From Chloroflexota bacterium (GTDB lineage: Bacteria > Chloroflexota > Dehalococcoidia > UBA2979): a DNA stretch of 9,402 nucleotides. The stretch covers positions 1-9,402 of the forward strand of contig VGPB01000064.1 in the NCBI GenBank assembly GCA_016875695.1, read 5' to 3'. A model generated the notes under the pieces. The model had not been told where the DNA came from and made no database searches. It saw nothing but the letters and a program-made list of their open reading frames with translations. The translations under genes were made by a program, and so were the position numbers. Positions 1-6,683 of this stretch are shown here, one piece after another (the first letter of the stretch is position 1; each line of letters starts with the position of its first letter).

Positions 1-2605
1 GCTGGCCGCCCCCGCCGCCGCCCACCGCCTTCGCAGCCGCGCTCACGAGCTCGTTCGCTGCCAGGCCGGCGGCGATCGCCTCGGGCGCGGCCGCGGCGAG
101 CACGGTCGCGCGGTCGCCGGTCTGCGCGCCGAGCGCGATGAACGCCGGGCCTAGCCGCTCGCGCAGGCGGTCGGCGTACGCGCGCAGCTCGCCGATACTC
201 GCCGCCTCCACGCGCGCCACCAGCAGCAGCAGCCCACCGAGCGGCTGCGCGCGCGCGGCGAGCTCGTCGGCGGGCCCGCCCGCGGCGCGGCGGCTCAGCG
301 CTTCCGCGCGGCGGCGCTCCTCCGCGAGCTGCGCTTCCAGCGCGTCCACGCGCGCGAGCACCTCCGCGGGCGGCACGCGGAAGCGCTGCGCGAGCGTTCC
401 CACGACGTCCAGCCGCTCCTGGACGTAGCGCTCGGCATCGGCGCCGGTCAGCGCCTCGATGCGGCGCAGTCCGGCGCCGATGCTCGCGTCGCCGATGATG
501 TGCAGACTGCCGACGCCACCTGTGGAGTGCAGGTGCGTGCCGCCGCAGAGCTCGCGGCTGAAGCACCCACCGTGCTCGCCGTCGGCGTGCGCCGATGGTC
601 CGTCACCCGATGGATTGTGCGCGTGCGTCTCGCAGTACTCGACCATGCGCACGTTGGCCGCGTAGCGGTCCTCAAAGAACGCGATCGCGCCGCGCGCGAT
701 CGCCTGCTCGTAGGGCAGCTCGACCGTCTCGCGTTCGATGTCGTCGCGCACCTTCGCGTTGACCAGCTGCTGCACGCTCCGCAGCTCGGCCGCGCTCGGC
801 GCCTCCGGGTGCGTGTAATCGAAGCGCAGGCGATCGGGCCCCACGTAGCTGCCGGCCTGGCGCACGTGCTGGCCCAGCACCTGGCGCAGCGCGGCGTGCA
901 GCAGGTGCGTGGCCGTGTGGTTGCGCGCGCTGCCGCCGCGCCACGCGGCGTCGACGCGCGCCTCCACCGCATCGCCCGCCGTGAGTGTCCCCTCGACGAG
1001 CTCCCCGAAGTGCGTGATCGCCTCGCCGTGGCGCTGCGTGTCGTCCACGCGGAAGCGCCCGCGCGCGCCGATAAGCTCACCGCGGTCGCCCACCTGGCCG
1101 CCGCCCTCCGGGTACAGCGGCGTCTCCGGCAGCACGACCTCGGCGCGCGCGCGCGCCTCGACGCGCCCCACGAGCGCGCCGTCGGCGAAGATCGCGGCGA
1201 CCTGCGAGCGCGCAACCGTCGCGTCGTAGCCGACGAAGCTGCTCGCGAGGCCGACGACTGCGTAGCGCTCCGCGCGCGAATCCTCGAACGCCCCGAACGT
1301 GCCCTCGCCGCGCGAGCGGTCGCGCTGCGCGGCCATCTCCGCCTCGAACCCCTCGCGGTCGACGCTGTAGCCGCGCGCGGCCGCCACCTCGAGCGTGAGC
1401 TCCGGCGGCAGCCCGTGCGTGTCGTACAGCGTAAACATGTTGCGGCCGGGAATGCGCTTCGTCGCCGACTCGCGCGCGATCACCTGCTCGAGCAGCTCGA
1501 GGCCGCGCGTGAGCGCGGCCAGGAAGCGCGCCTCCTCCATGTGCACGACGCGCACGATGAAGTCCCGCTGCGAGGCCAGCTCCGGGTGCGCGCCCAGCGA
1601 CGCCGCGATCGCCGCGTCCACGACCTCGCCGAGAAACGCCTCGCGCAGCCCCAGCCGGTGGCCGAAGTAGATCGCGCGTCGCAGCACGCGCCGCAGCACG
1701 TAACCGCGACCCTCGTTCGCCGGCAGCACGCCGTCCGCCACCAGGAACGCCACCGCGCGCGAGTGCTCAGTGACCACGCGCAGCGCCTGCATCGCCTCGC
1801 CGCTTGCCGCGGCGTCGTACGCGACCCCGGACAGGGCCTCGACGCGCGCGAGGATGCTGCGCAGCTGATCCGTCTCGTAAACCGAGCGAACGCCCTGCAG
1901 CACCCACGCCACGCGCTCCAGCCCCGAGCCCGTGTCGATGTTCTGCGCGGGCAGCGGGAGCTGCGAGCCGTCGGCCTGGCGGTCGAACGCCATGAACACG
2001 AGGTTCCAGATCTCGAGGAAGCGACCGCAACCGACGTCGGGGTGACAGGTGCCTTCCGCGCAGGGGCGACAGTCGTCGCGCCGCCCGAAGTCATAGTGCA
2101 GCTCGGAGCAGGGACCGCAGGGGCCGGTGTCGCCGGAGTACCAGTAGTTCCCCTGCTCGGCGGAGTAACGCAGGATGCGCGCGTCCGGCACCCCGCGCGC
2201 CTGCCACAGCGCGTATGCCTCGTCGTCGTCGAGGTACACCGTCGCCCACAGGCGCGCGGGGTCGATCGCCAGCTCGCCCGTCAGGAATTCCCACGCCCAG
2301 GTGACCGCCTCCGCCTTGAAGTAGTCGCCGATCGAGAAGTTGCCGAGCATCTCGAAGCACGTCAGGTGCGACGCGTCGCCCACTTCCTCGACGTCCGTCG
2401 TGCGGAAGCACTTCTGCACGGAGGTCATGCGCCGCGCGGGCGGTTCCTCCAGGCCCATGAAGTACGGCTTGAACTGCACCATGCCCGCCGACGTGAACAG
2501 CAGCGACGGGTCGCCGTGCGGCACGAGCGACGATGAGGGGATGGTGCGATGGCCGCGCGCGTTGAAGAACGCGAGGAACGCGGCTCGTAATTCGTAAACT
2601 GTCAC
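1..2605 (-). CDS. alaS: Alanine--tRNA ligase (AlaRS), 3' end cut by the window
   Basis: Cytoplasmic class II synthetase that joins alanine to tRNA-Ala and hydrolyses mischarged Ser/Gly-tRNA-Ala. The frame is open from a GTG at 2605 (MTVYELRAAF) to the window edge, giving 868 residues without a stop. Visible in order: N-terminal catalytic core with VQKCFRTTDVEEVGD and FEMLGNFSIGDYF (motif 2 region), motif 3 DTGSGLERV, the middle tRNA-binding part, YDTHGLP, the editing domain with zinc ligands H563-x3-H567 and C687-x3-H691 (HTATH, CGGTH), then a coiled linker and the C-Ala domain, which breaks off in a glycine run GGGGGGQ. In E. coli AlaRS (876 aa) the equivalent run is followed by about 40 residues, so little is missing. 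The GTG is favoured because family homology begins there and GGAAGG lies 9 nt upstream (2615-2620). Oddities are a Cys-rich segment (C179 to C193) and a His-rich insert of about 22 residues before C687. It is divergent from glmU and has its own predicted promoter. The family call is secure. Confidence 0.97.
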   Translation of the reverse strand, partial: MTVYELRAAFLAFFNARGHRTIPSSSLVPHGDPSLLFTSAGMVQFKPYFMGLEEPPARRMTSVQKCFRTTDVEEVGDASHLTCFEMLGNFSIGDYFKAEAVTWAWEFLTGELAIDPARLWATVYLDDDEAYALWQARGVPDARILRYSAEQGNYWYSGDTGPCGPCSELHYDFGRRDDCRPCAEGTCHPDVGCGRFLEIWNLVFMAFDRQADGSQLPLPAQNIDTGSGLERVAWVLQGVRSVYETDQLRSILARVEALSGVAYDAAASGEAMQALRVVTEHSRAVAFLVADGVLPANEGRGYVLRRVLRRAIYFGHRLGLREAFLGEVVDAAIAASLGAHPELASQRDFIVRVVHMEEARFLAALTRGLELLEQVIARESATKRIPGRNMFTLYDTHGLPPELTLEVAAARGYSVDREGFEAEMAAQRDRSRGEGTFGAFEDSRAERYAVVGLASSFVGYDATVARSQVAAIFADGALVGRVEARARAEVVLPETPLYPEGGGQVGDRGELIGARGRFRVDDTQRHGEAITHFGELVEGTLTAGDAVEARVDAAWRGGSARNHTATHLLHAALRQVLGQHVRQAGSYVGPDRLRFDYTHPEAPSAAELRSVQQLVNAKVRDDIERETVELPYEQAIARGAIAFFEDRYAANVRMVEYCETHAHNPSGDGPSAHADGEHGGCFSRELCGGTHLHSTGGVGSLHIIGDASIGAGLRRIEALTGADAERYVQERLDVVGTLAQRFRVPPAEVLARVDALEAQLAEERRRAEALSRRAAGGPADELAARAQPLGGLLLLVARVEAASIGELRAYADRLRERLGPAFIALGAQTGDRATVLAAAAPEAIAAGLAANELVSAAAKAVGGGGGGQ

Positions 2606-2652
2606 GAGGGAGGCCCTTCCGCGGCGACCCGGCGAGTGTGACCACGTGAGTA

Positions 2653-2680
2653 GTGACAGGCTGAGCGCGGAGTGTAAAAT
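2653..2680 (+). promoter_or_regulatory. Predicted sigma70-type promoter of glmU, overlapping the alaS promoter
   Basis: On the plus strand, -35 GTGACA (2653-2658) and -10 TAAAAT (2675-2680) are separated by 16 nt; each hexamer matches the consensus at 5 of 6 positions. Transcription would begin near 2687, giving a glmU leader of about 100 nt to the ATG at 2787. Its -10 box overlaps the alaS -10 box (2671-2676) by two bases, so RNA polymerase probably cannot open both promoters at once. It may drive glmU together with the following CBS-protein gene. Confidence 0.5.
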
Positions 2681-2700
2681 GGCTTAGTCAACCTAGTCAA
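2671..2700 (-). promoter_or_regulatory. Predicted sigma70-type promoter of alaS
   Basis: Read on the minus strand, -35 TTGACT (2695-2700) is followed after 18 nt by -10 TACACT (2671-2676). That is 5/6 and 4/6 matches to TTGACA/TATAAT. Transcription would start near 2664, leaving a leader of about 60 nt before the alaS GTG at 2605. A second TTGACT on the same strand (2686-2691) is only 9 nt from the -10 box, so it is not an alternative -35. This AT-rich patch stands out in very GC-rich DNA, which supports a regulatory role, but the call rests on motif matching only. Confidence 0.55.
2685..2700. repeat. Direct repeat TAGTCAA x2 in the alaS-glmU control region
   Basis: TAGTCAA occurs at 2685-2691 and again at 2694-2700, a period of 9 bp. 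The copies cover the alaS -35 box and the probable start point of glmU transcription, so they could be half-sites of an operator. They may equally be chance in a short AT-rich stretch. No matching site is seen elsewhere in the window. Three GTGA words at 2638, 2646 and 2653 lie on the other side of the promoters, the last merging with the glmU -35. Confidence 0.35.
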
Positions 2701-2728
2701 TTTGTTCGCGCCCGCACGGGCTGGCACC

Positions 2729-2733
2729 GGAGG
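2729..2733 (+). promoter_or_regulatory. Strong Shine-Dalgarno-like GGAGG upstream of the glmU ATG
   Basis: GGAGG at 2729-2733 lies 53 nt before the glmU ATG. No ATG, GTG or TTG follows at ribosome spacing. The in-frame codons there are GTC (2739) and ATC (2742, 8-nt spacer). The glmU frame is open upstream back to a TAG at 2694-2696. The site may be a chance match, or it may serve a non-canonical ATC start adding 15 residues to GlmU. Confidence 0.3.
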
Positions 2734-2786
2734 TTCCCGTCATCGACAGCGACGATCCTTCGAGTCCGTGGGCCGGGCTGGGCGGC

Positions 2787-4178
2787 ATGCGCCCGCCGGT
2801 GGAGGCCGTCGATCACATCCCGGGCGGGCGCTTCGCGGGCTGGACGGCCGTGGTGCTCGCCGCCGGCCGCGGCTCGCGCATGCGCTCCGCGACCCCCAAG
2901 CCGCTTCACGCTGTGGCCGGCCGCTCGATGCTCGCGCTGGTCGTCGACGCCGTGCGCGCGGCCGGGTGCGGCGACGTGGTGGTCGTAGCGGCGCAGCCCG
3001 ACGACGCTGTCGCCGCCGCGGCGCGCGCGCTCGGCGCGCGTGTCGTGCCGCAGGGCGATCCCGGCGGCACCGGCCACGCCATGGTCGCCGCGCGCGACGC
3101 CTGCGCGGCGGCACGGCACGTCCTGATCGTGAACGCCGACCTCCCGCTGCTCCGCCCGGAGACGCTGCGCGCGCTCGCCGCCGCGCACGCCGAGGGCGAC
3201 GTGTCGGTGACGTTCCTCACCGCCCACCTCGACGACCCCGCGGGCTACGGCCGCGTGCTGCGCGAGGAGGGCGTGCTACGCATCGTCGAGGAGCGCGAGC
3301 TCGGCGAGTGGCGCGCGGGGCTGCGCGAGGTCAACGTCGGCGTGTACGCGGCCGACGCGAGCTGGCTCTGGCCCGCGCTCGATGCGCTCGCTCCTGCCGC
3401 CGGCGGCGAGCGCTACCTGACCGACATCGTGGCCGCCGCCGCCGCCGAGCGCGCCGGCACGCGCACCGTGAGCGCACGGGACTCTTCCGAGGTGCGTCAG
3501 GTAAACACGCGCGTCGAGCTCGCGCACGCAGAGGCCCTGCTGCGCGCACGCGTGCGCGAGCGGCTGATGCTGGACGGCGTCACGATGCTGGACCCGCCCT
3601 CGACCTTCGTCGACGCGACGGTGACGGTCGGCGCGGATACGACGCTGCTCCCCGGCGTGCACCTGCTCGGCGAAACGCACGTCGGGGGCGGGTGCCGCAT
3701 CGGCCCCGGCGCCGTGCTACGCGACATGACGGTGGGCGAGCGCTGCGAGATCAGCGGTTCCACCCTCGAGGGGTCGACGCTCGCCGACGGCGTCACGGTC
3801 GGCCCGTACTGCCACGTGCGCCCCGGCTCGGTGATCGAGGCGGGGGTGCACCTCGGCAACTACGCCGAGGTGAAGGCGTCACGCATCGGGGCACGCACGC
3901 AGGTCGGGCACTTCTCGTACATCGGCGACGCGGAGCTCGGACCGGACGTGAACATCGGGGCGGGCGCGGTGACGTGCAACTTCGACGGAGTTGCCAAGCA
4001 CCGTACGATCATCGGCGCCGGCGCGTTCATTGGCAGCGACTCCATGCTCGTCGCACCGGTACGCGTCGGCGCGGGCGCGCGCACCGCGGCCGGTGCGGTC
4101 GTGACAGCCGACGTGCCGGACGGCGCGCTCGTGATGGGCGTGCCGGCGCGCATCCGCGGCGAGCGAGAGGGGGGCTGA
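2787..4178 (+). CDS. glmU: Bifunctional GlmU: GlcN-1-P acetyltransferase / GlcNAc-1-P uridylyltransferase
   Basis: Cytoplasmic enzyme for the last two steps to UDP-GlcNAc, the precursor of peptidoglycan and other glycans. The 463 residues (family about 450-460) are complete. The N-terminal nucleotidyltransferase domain has LAAGRGSRM (24-32) with PKPL (37-40), QGDPGGTGHA, the metal-site NADLPLL (from 116), GYGRV (153-157), the N183 NVGVY motif and YLTDI. The C-terminal left-handed beta-helix begins after the RLMLDGVTMLDPPST linker and shows many hexapeptide repeats, HLGNYAEVK, H375 in VGHFSYIGDAELG (equivalent of the catalytic E. coli H363), NIGAGAVTCNFDGVAKHRT and IGSDSMLVAPV. The ATG at 2787 is the first standard start in frame, but it has only a weak ribosome site and leaves about 13 more residues before LAAG than E. 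coli has. A strong GGAGG lies further upstream, so the true start is uncertain. The CBS-protein gene follows after 20 nt, probably in the same operon. Confidence 0.96.
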   Translation: MRPPVEAVDHIPGGRFAGWTAVVLAAGRGSRMRSATPKPLHAVAGRSMLALVVDAVRAAGCGDVVVVAAQPDDAVAAAARALGARVVPQGDPGGTGHAMVAARDACAAARHVLIVNADLPLLRPETLRALAAAHAEGDVSVTFLTAHLDDPAGYGRVLREEGVLRIVEERELGEWRAGLREVNVGVYAADASWLWPALDALAPAAGGERYLTDIVAAAAAERAGTRTVSARDSSEVRQVNTRVELAHAEALLRARVRERLMLDGVTMLDPPSTFVDATVTVGADTTLLPGVHLLGETHVGGGCRIGPGAVLRDMTVGERCEISGSTLEGSTLADGVTVGPYCHVRPGSVIEAGVHLGNYAEVKASRIGARTQVGHFSYIGDAELGPDVNIGAGAVTCNFDGVAKHRTIIGAGAFIGSDSMLVAPVRVGAGARTAAGAVVTADVPDGALVMGVPARIRGEREGG

Positions 4179-4190
4179 GGCCCTCGGGCC
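4179..4190 (+). other. Small GC hairpin between glmU and the CBS-protein gene
   Basis: GGCC-CTCG-GGCC lies directly after the glmU TGA and 8 nt before the TTG start of the next gene. A 4-bp stem closed by a tetraloop is possible (5 bp if the loop is read as TC). It occupies the place where a ribosome binding site would be expected, and no clear Shine-Dalgarno sequence is present. It may limit independent initiation at the TTG. Short GC palindromes are common by chance in DNA of this composition. Confidence 0.25.
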
Positions 4191-4198
4191 GATCACGA

Positions 4199-5479
4199 TT
4201 GACACGCCCAATCCTCCCCCTCGCGCTGCTCGTCATCTCGGCGCTGCTGCTCGTGCTCATCTCGGCCGCCGAGGCAGGCGTCAGCGCGATCACGCGAAGC
4301 CGCGTGCATCCCGGGCGTGGCGGCGGCCTGTCGGGACTGCTCAGCTCGTACATCCAGCAGCGCCAACAGATCCTGCGCGCGCTCAGCGCCGGCGGCACCA
4401 TCACTACCGTCGCCACCACGCTCGCCTTGCTCGTGCTCATGCTCGACGTCACCGACCTCGACGGCTTGCGCGCGGTGCTCGCCGCCGCGGTCGCCGTGAC
4501 GGTGGTGAGCGTGCTGCGCGAGAGCGGACGCACCATCGCGCTGCTCGCGCCGGAGCAGACCGGACTGCGCCTGGCGCGGCCGATCCTCGCGCTGCAGACC
4601 ATGCTCACGCCGATCGCGTGGGTGGCCGCCACGCCCGTGCGCACGCTGCTGCGGCTCGCCGGCCGCAACGCGCGCGCCGAAGAGCCCGACCCCGCGGCCG
4701 AGCTGCTCGCAGTGCTCGAGCGCCCCGCTTCGGCCGAGCACGGGGAAGCCCCGCTCTCCGAAGAACGGCGCATGATGCGCGGCATCCTCGCGATGTCAGA
4801 GCAGACCGTGCGCGAGGTGATGTCGCCGCGCATCGACGTCGCGGCCGTCTCCACCGACGACTCGATCGGCGACGTCATGAAGCTCATCAACGAGACCGGC
4901 TTCAGCCGCATCCCGCTCTACGACGAGTCGATCGACCACGTCGTCGGCGTGCTGTACGCCAAGGACCTGCTCGCGTACCCGCGCTCCGGCGAGCTCGCCC
5001 CAACGCTGCGCGAGATCGCGCGCCCCGCCTACTTCGTGCCCGAGTCGAAGCGCGTCGACGAGCTGCTCTCGCAGATGCGCCGCGACCAGATGCACCTCGC
5101 GGTCGTCGTCGACGAGTACGGCGGCACGGCCGGCCTCGTCACCGTCGAGGATCTGATCGAGGAGATCGTCGGCGAGATCGCCGACGAGTACGACACGGAC
5201 GAGCGCGAGGTGCAGCAGGTCTCCGCCGACGAGTTCGTCGTCGACGCACACCTCTCGATCGACGAACTGAACGAGCTGTGCGGCTCGACAGTCGCCAACG
5301 GCGACTTCGACACGGTTGGCGGGCTCGTGCTGTCGCTGCTCGGGCGGCTCGCGCGGCCGGGCGACGAGGTGATCGACGAGGACCACCAGCTGAGCCTGCG
5401 CGTGCTCTCGATCCTCGGGCGCCGCATCAAGGCGGTGCGCGTGATCCGGCTCGCGCCGGAGGAGTCGCAGGCCGTCTGA
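4199..5479 (+). CDS. CNNM/CorC-family membrane protein (DUF21, CBS pair, CorC_HlyC)
   Basis: Predicted inner-membrane protein of 426 aa, related to Mg2+/Co2+ efflux proteins (CorC, MpfA, CNNM). TM1 is about residues 4-24 and runs into ISAAEAGVSAITRSR, the family's SAAE..S..SRSR signature. TM2 is about 66-83, TM3 about 89-106, and a further hydrophobic stretch is about 124-145. A cytoplasmic tandem CBS pair follows: CBS1 about 205-262 with VMSPR (207-211), GFSRIPLYDES and GVLYAKDLL, and CBS2 about 268-326 with VVVDEYGGTAGLVTVEDL (D305-G309), the usual nucleotide-binding region. A CorC_HlyC domain spans about 340-420 and includes DFDTVGG (F370). The TTG at 4199 is the only start that keeps TM1 intact, since no ATG/GTG/TTG lies between the glmU stop and it; the ribosome site is weak. 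The DUF21 part is divergent: the usual GE-x-PK motif reads RESGR (107-111) and the TM2 Asn-rich motif reads GGTITT, so transport activity is less certain than the fold. It probably shares an operon with glmU. Confidence 0.92.
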   Translation: MTRPILPLALLVISALLLVLISAAEAGVSAITRSRVHPGRGGGLSGLLSSYIQQRQQILRALSAGGTITTVATTLALLVLMLDVTDLDGLRAVLAAAVAVTVVSVLRESGRTIALLAPEQTGLRLARPILALQTMLTPIAWVAATPVRTLLRLAGRNARAEEPDPAAELLAVLERPASAEHGEAPLSEERRMMRGILAMSEQTVREVMSPRIDVAAVSTDDSIGDVMKLINETGFSRIPLYDESIDHVVGVLYAKDLLAYPRSGELAPTLREIARPAYFVPESKRVDELLSQMRRDQMHLAVVVDEYGGTAGLVTVEDLIEEIVGEIADEYDTDEREVQQVSADEFVVDAHLSIDELNELCGSTVANGDFDTVGGLVLSLLGRLARPGDEVIDEDHQLSLRVLSILGRRIKAVRVIRLAPEESQAV

Positions 5480-5510
5480 GCTGGGGCGAACGGGCCCGCT
5501 CTCGCCCAGC
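5480..5510 (+). terminator. Hairpin after the CBS-protein gene, possible terminator without a U tract
   Basis: Beginning on the base after the TGA, GCTGGGGCGA (5480-5489) pairs with TCGCCCAGC (5502-5510), giving 9 bp with one bulged G. The loop holds a GGGCCC palindrome. It is followed by a GC-rich sequence and then GCTTGCTACTCT rather than a T run, so it is not a classical intrinsic terminator. It may still pause polymerase or protect the 3' end of the glmU-CBS message, which would make dprA-topA a separate unit. No convincing promoter was found in the 24 nt before dprA. Confidence 0.35.
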
Positions 5511-5534
5511 GCCGCGGCTTGCTACTCTGTTGCG

Positions 5535-6683
5535 GTGCATGGGCGAACGAATGATCTGGCGTACAGGGTCGCGCTGCACCGCATCCCGCGGCTCGACCCC
5601 GTGCGCTTCCAGTTGCTAAAGACCGTGTTCGGCTCGCTCGAAGGCGCCTGGCGGGCGGACCACGGCGCGCTGTGCGCGGCGGGCCTCGACGCGACCACCG
5701 CGCAGGTCGTGGTACGCGAGCGCGCCGCCATCGACCCGCTCGCCGAGCTCGAGCGACTCGCGCGCGCCGGTGTCCAGGCGCTCGTGCCCGGCGACGGGCG
5801 CTACCCCGCCAGGCTCGAGGAGATTGCTAGCGCCCCGCCCGTGCTCTATGTGCGCGGCAGCTGGGGCCCGGAGGACAACTCGAGCGTCGCCATCGTGGGC
5901 ACGCGCCGCGCCACCGCGTACGGCCGCCAGGCCGCGGGCGAGTTCGCGCGGGAGCTCACGGCCAACCGCGTGACCGTCGTCTCGGGCCTCGCGCGCGGCA
6001 TCGACACGGTCGCGCATCGCGCGGCGCTCGACGCCGGCGGCCGCACGGCGGCCGTCATCGCGAACGGCCTCGACACCGTTTACTCGCCCGAGAACGCCCG
6101 GCTCTCCGACGAAATCGCCGAGCGCGGCGCGCTGCTCACGGACTACCCGCTCGGCACGAAGCCGCGCGCCGAATACTCCCCACGGCGCAATCGCATTATG
6201 TTGCATGTTTCGCTCGGGACGCTCGTCATCGAGGGCGACCACACCAGCGGCGCGATGATCACCGCCCGTTTCGCCGTCGAGCAGGGGCGCGAGGTGTTCG
6301 TGGTCCCGGACTCGATCTTCTCGCCGCAGTCGCGTGGCCCCCACGCACTGCTGCGCGACGGGGCCACGCCCGTGGCGTCCGCCGCCGAGGTGCTGGAGGC
6401 GCTGAACCTCACGATGCTCGGGGCGCAGCTGGATTTCGGCCGCGCGCTGCCTCCCACCAACCCGGAGGAGCAGGCCCTGCTCCGCGCCGTGAGCCGCGAA
6501 CCCCGGCACGTCGACGAGGTCGCCCGCAGCAGCGGTTTGGCGGCAGCGACGGTGTCGGCTACGCTCACATTGCTCGAGTTGAAGGGCTTGGTCCGCGACC
6601 TGGTGGGCATGCAGCACGTGCGTGTCCGGGAGGACCCGGCCGAATACGACGCCGTGAGCGAACGCGGAGGGCAGCGGCCATGA
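5535..6683 (+). CDS. dprA: DNA-processing protein DprA (Smf)
   Basis: Cytoplasmic ssDNA-binding mediator that protects incoming single-stranded DNA and loads RecA during natural transformation; it is widely kept even where competence is unproven. The protein has 382 aa (family about 290-380). An N-terminal helix-hairpin/SAM-like region with LHRIPRLDPVRFQLL leads to LVPGDGRYPARLEEIASAPPVLYVRG. The Rossmann-like core has VAIVGTRRATAYG (G122), VVSGLARGIDTVAHRAAL (S150-D157), PRRNRIM (N219), HTSGAMITARFAVEQGREVF and a final GPHALLRDGA. A C-terminal winged helix (about 310-370; EEQALLRAVSREPRHVDEVA) is also present. The GTG at 5535 is chosen because homology begins just after it; no strong ribosome site precedes it. 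Departures from the usual family text are VPD in place of VPG, and IMLHVSLGTLVIEGD where IIAGLS..VLVVEA is common. The stop overlaps the topA start by ATGA. Confidence 0.95.
   Translation: MHGRTNDLAYRVALHRIPRLDPVRFQLLKTVFGSLEGAWRADHGALCAAGLDATTAQVVVRERAAIDPLAELERLARAGVQALVPGDGRYPARLEEIASAPPVLYVRGSWGPEDNSSVAIVGTRRATAYGRQAAGEFARELTANRVTVVSGLARGIDTVAHRAALDAGGRTAAVIANGLDTVYSPENARLSDEIAERGALLTDYPLGTKPRAEYSPRRNRIMLHVSLGTLVIEGDHTSGAMITARFAVEQGREVFVVPDSIFSPQSRGPHALLRDGATPVASAAEVLEALNLTMLGAQLDFGRALPPTNPEEQALLRAVSREPRHVDEVARSSGLAAATVSATLTLLELKGLVRDLVGMQHVRVREDPAEYDAVSERGGQRP
6666..6671 (+). promoter_or_regulatory. Ribosome binding site of topA
   Basis: GGAGGG lies inside the last codons of dprA with an 8-nt spacer to the ATG at 6680. 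It is the clearest Shine-Dalgarno site directly before a start codon in this window and fixes the topA start. Together with the ATGA overlap it points to translational coupling with dprA. Confidence 0.7.

Noticed and set aside
500..2536. A 678-codon open frame on the plus strand opposite alaS
   Set aside because: It is exactly antisense to a conserved AlaRS, is dominated by Arg/Ala/Val/His-rich text with no recognisable domain, and is expected where third positions are nearly all G or C.
2643..2648. CACGTG palindrome and GTGA words near the promoters as a regulator site
   Set aside because: The flanks are not symmetrical and a six-base GC-rich palindrome is expected by chance; kept only as a remark.
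2679..2687. ATG GCT TAG, a two-codon upstream frame in the glmU leader
   Set aside because: It overlaps the predicted -10 box and lies at or before the likely transcript start, so it is probably never in the mRNA.
2702..5479. A 925-codon plus-strand frame that looks like an Arg-rich domain fused to the CBS protein
   Set aside because: The first half runs through glmU in another frame and is Arg-rich nonsense. The real protein begins at the TTG at 4199, where TM1 starts.
5616..6617. A 333-codon minus-strand frame opposite dprA
   Set aside because: Antisense shadow of dprA with Arg/Ala/Gly-rich text and no domain.
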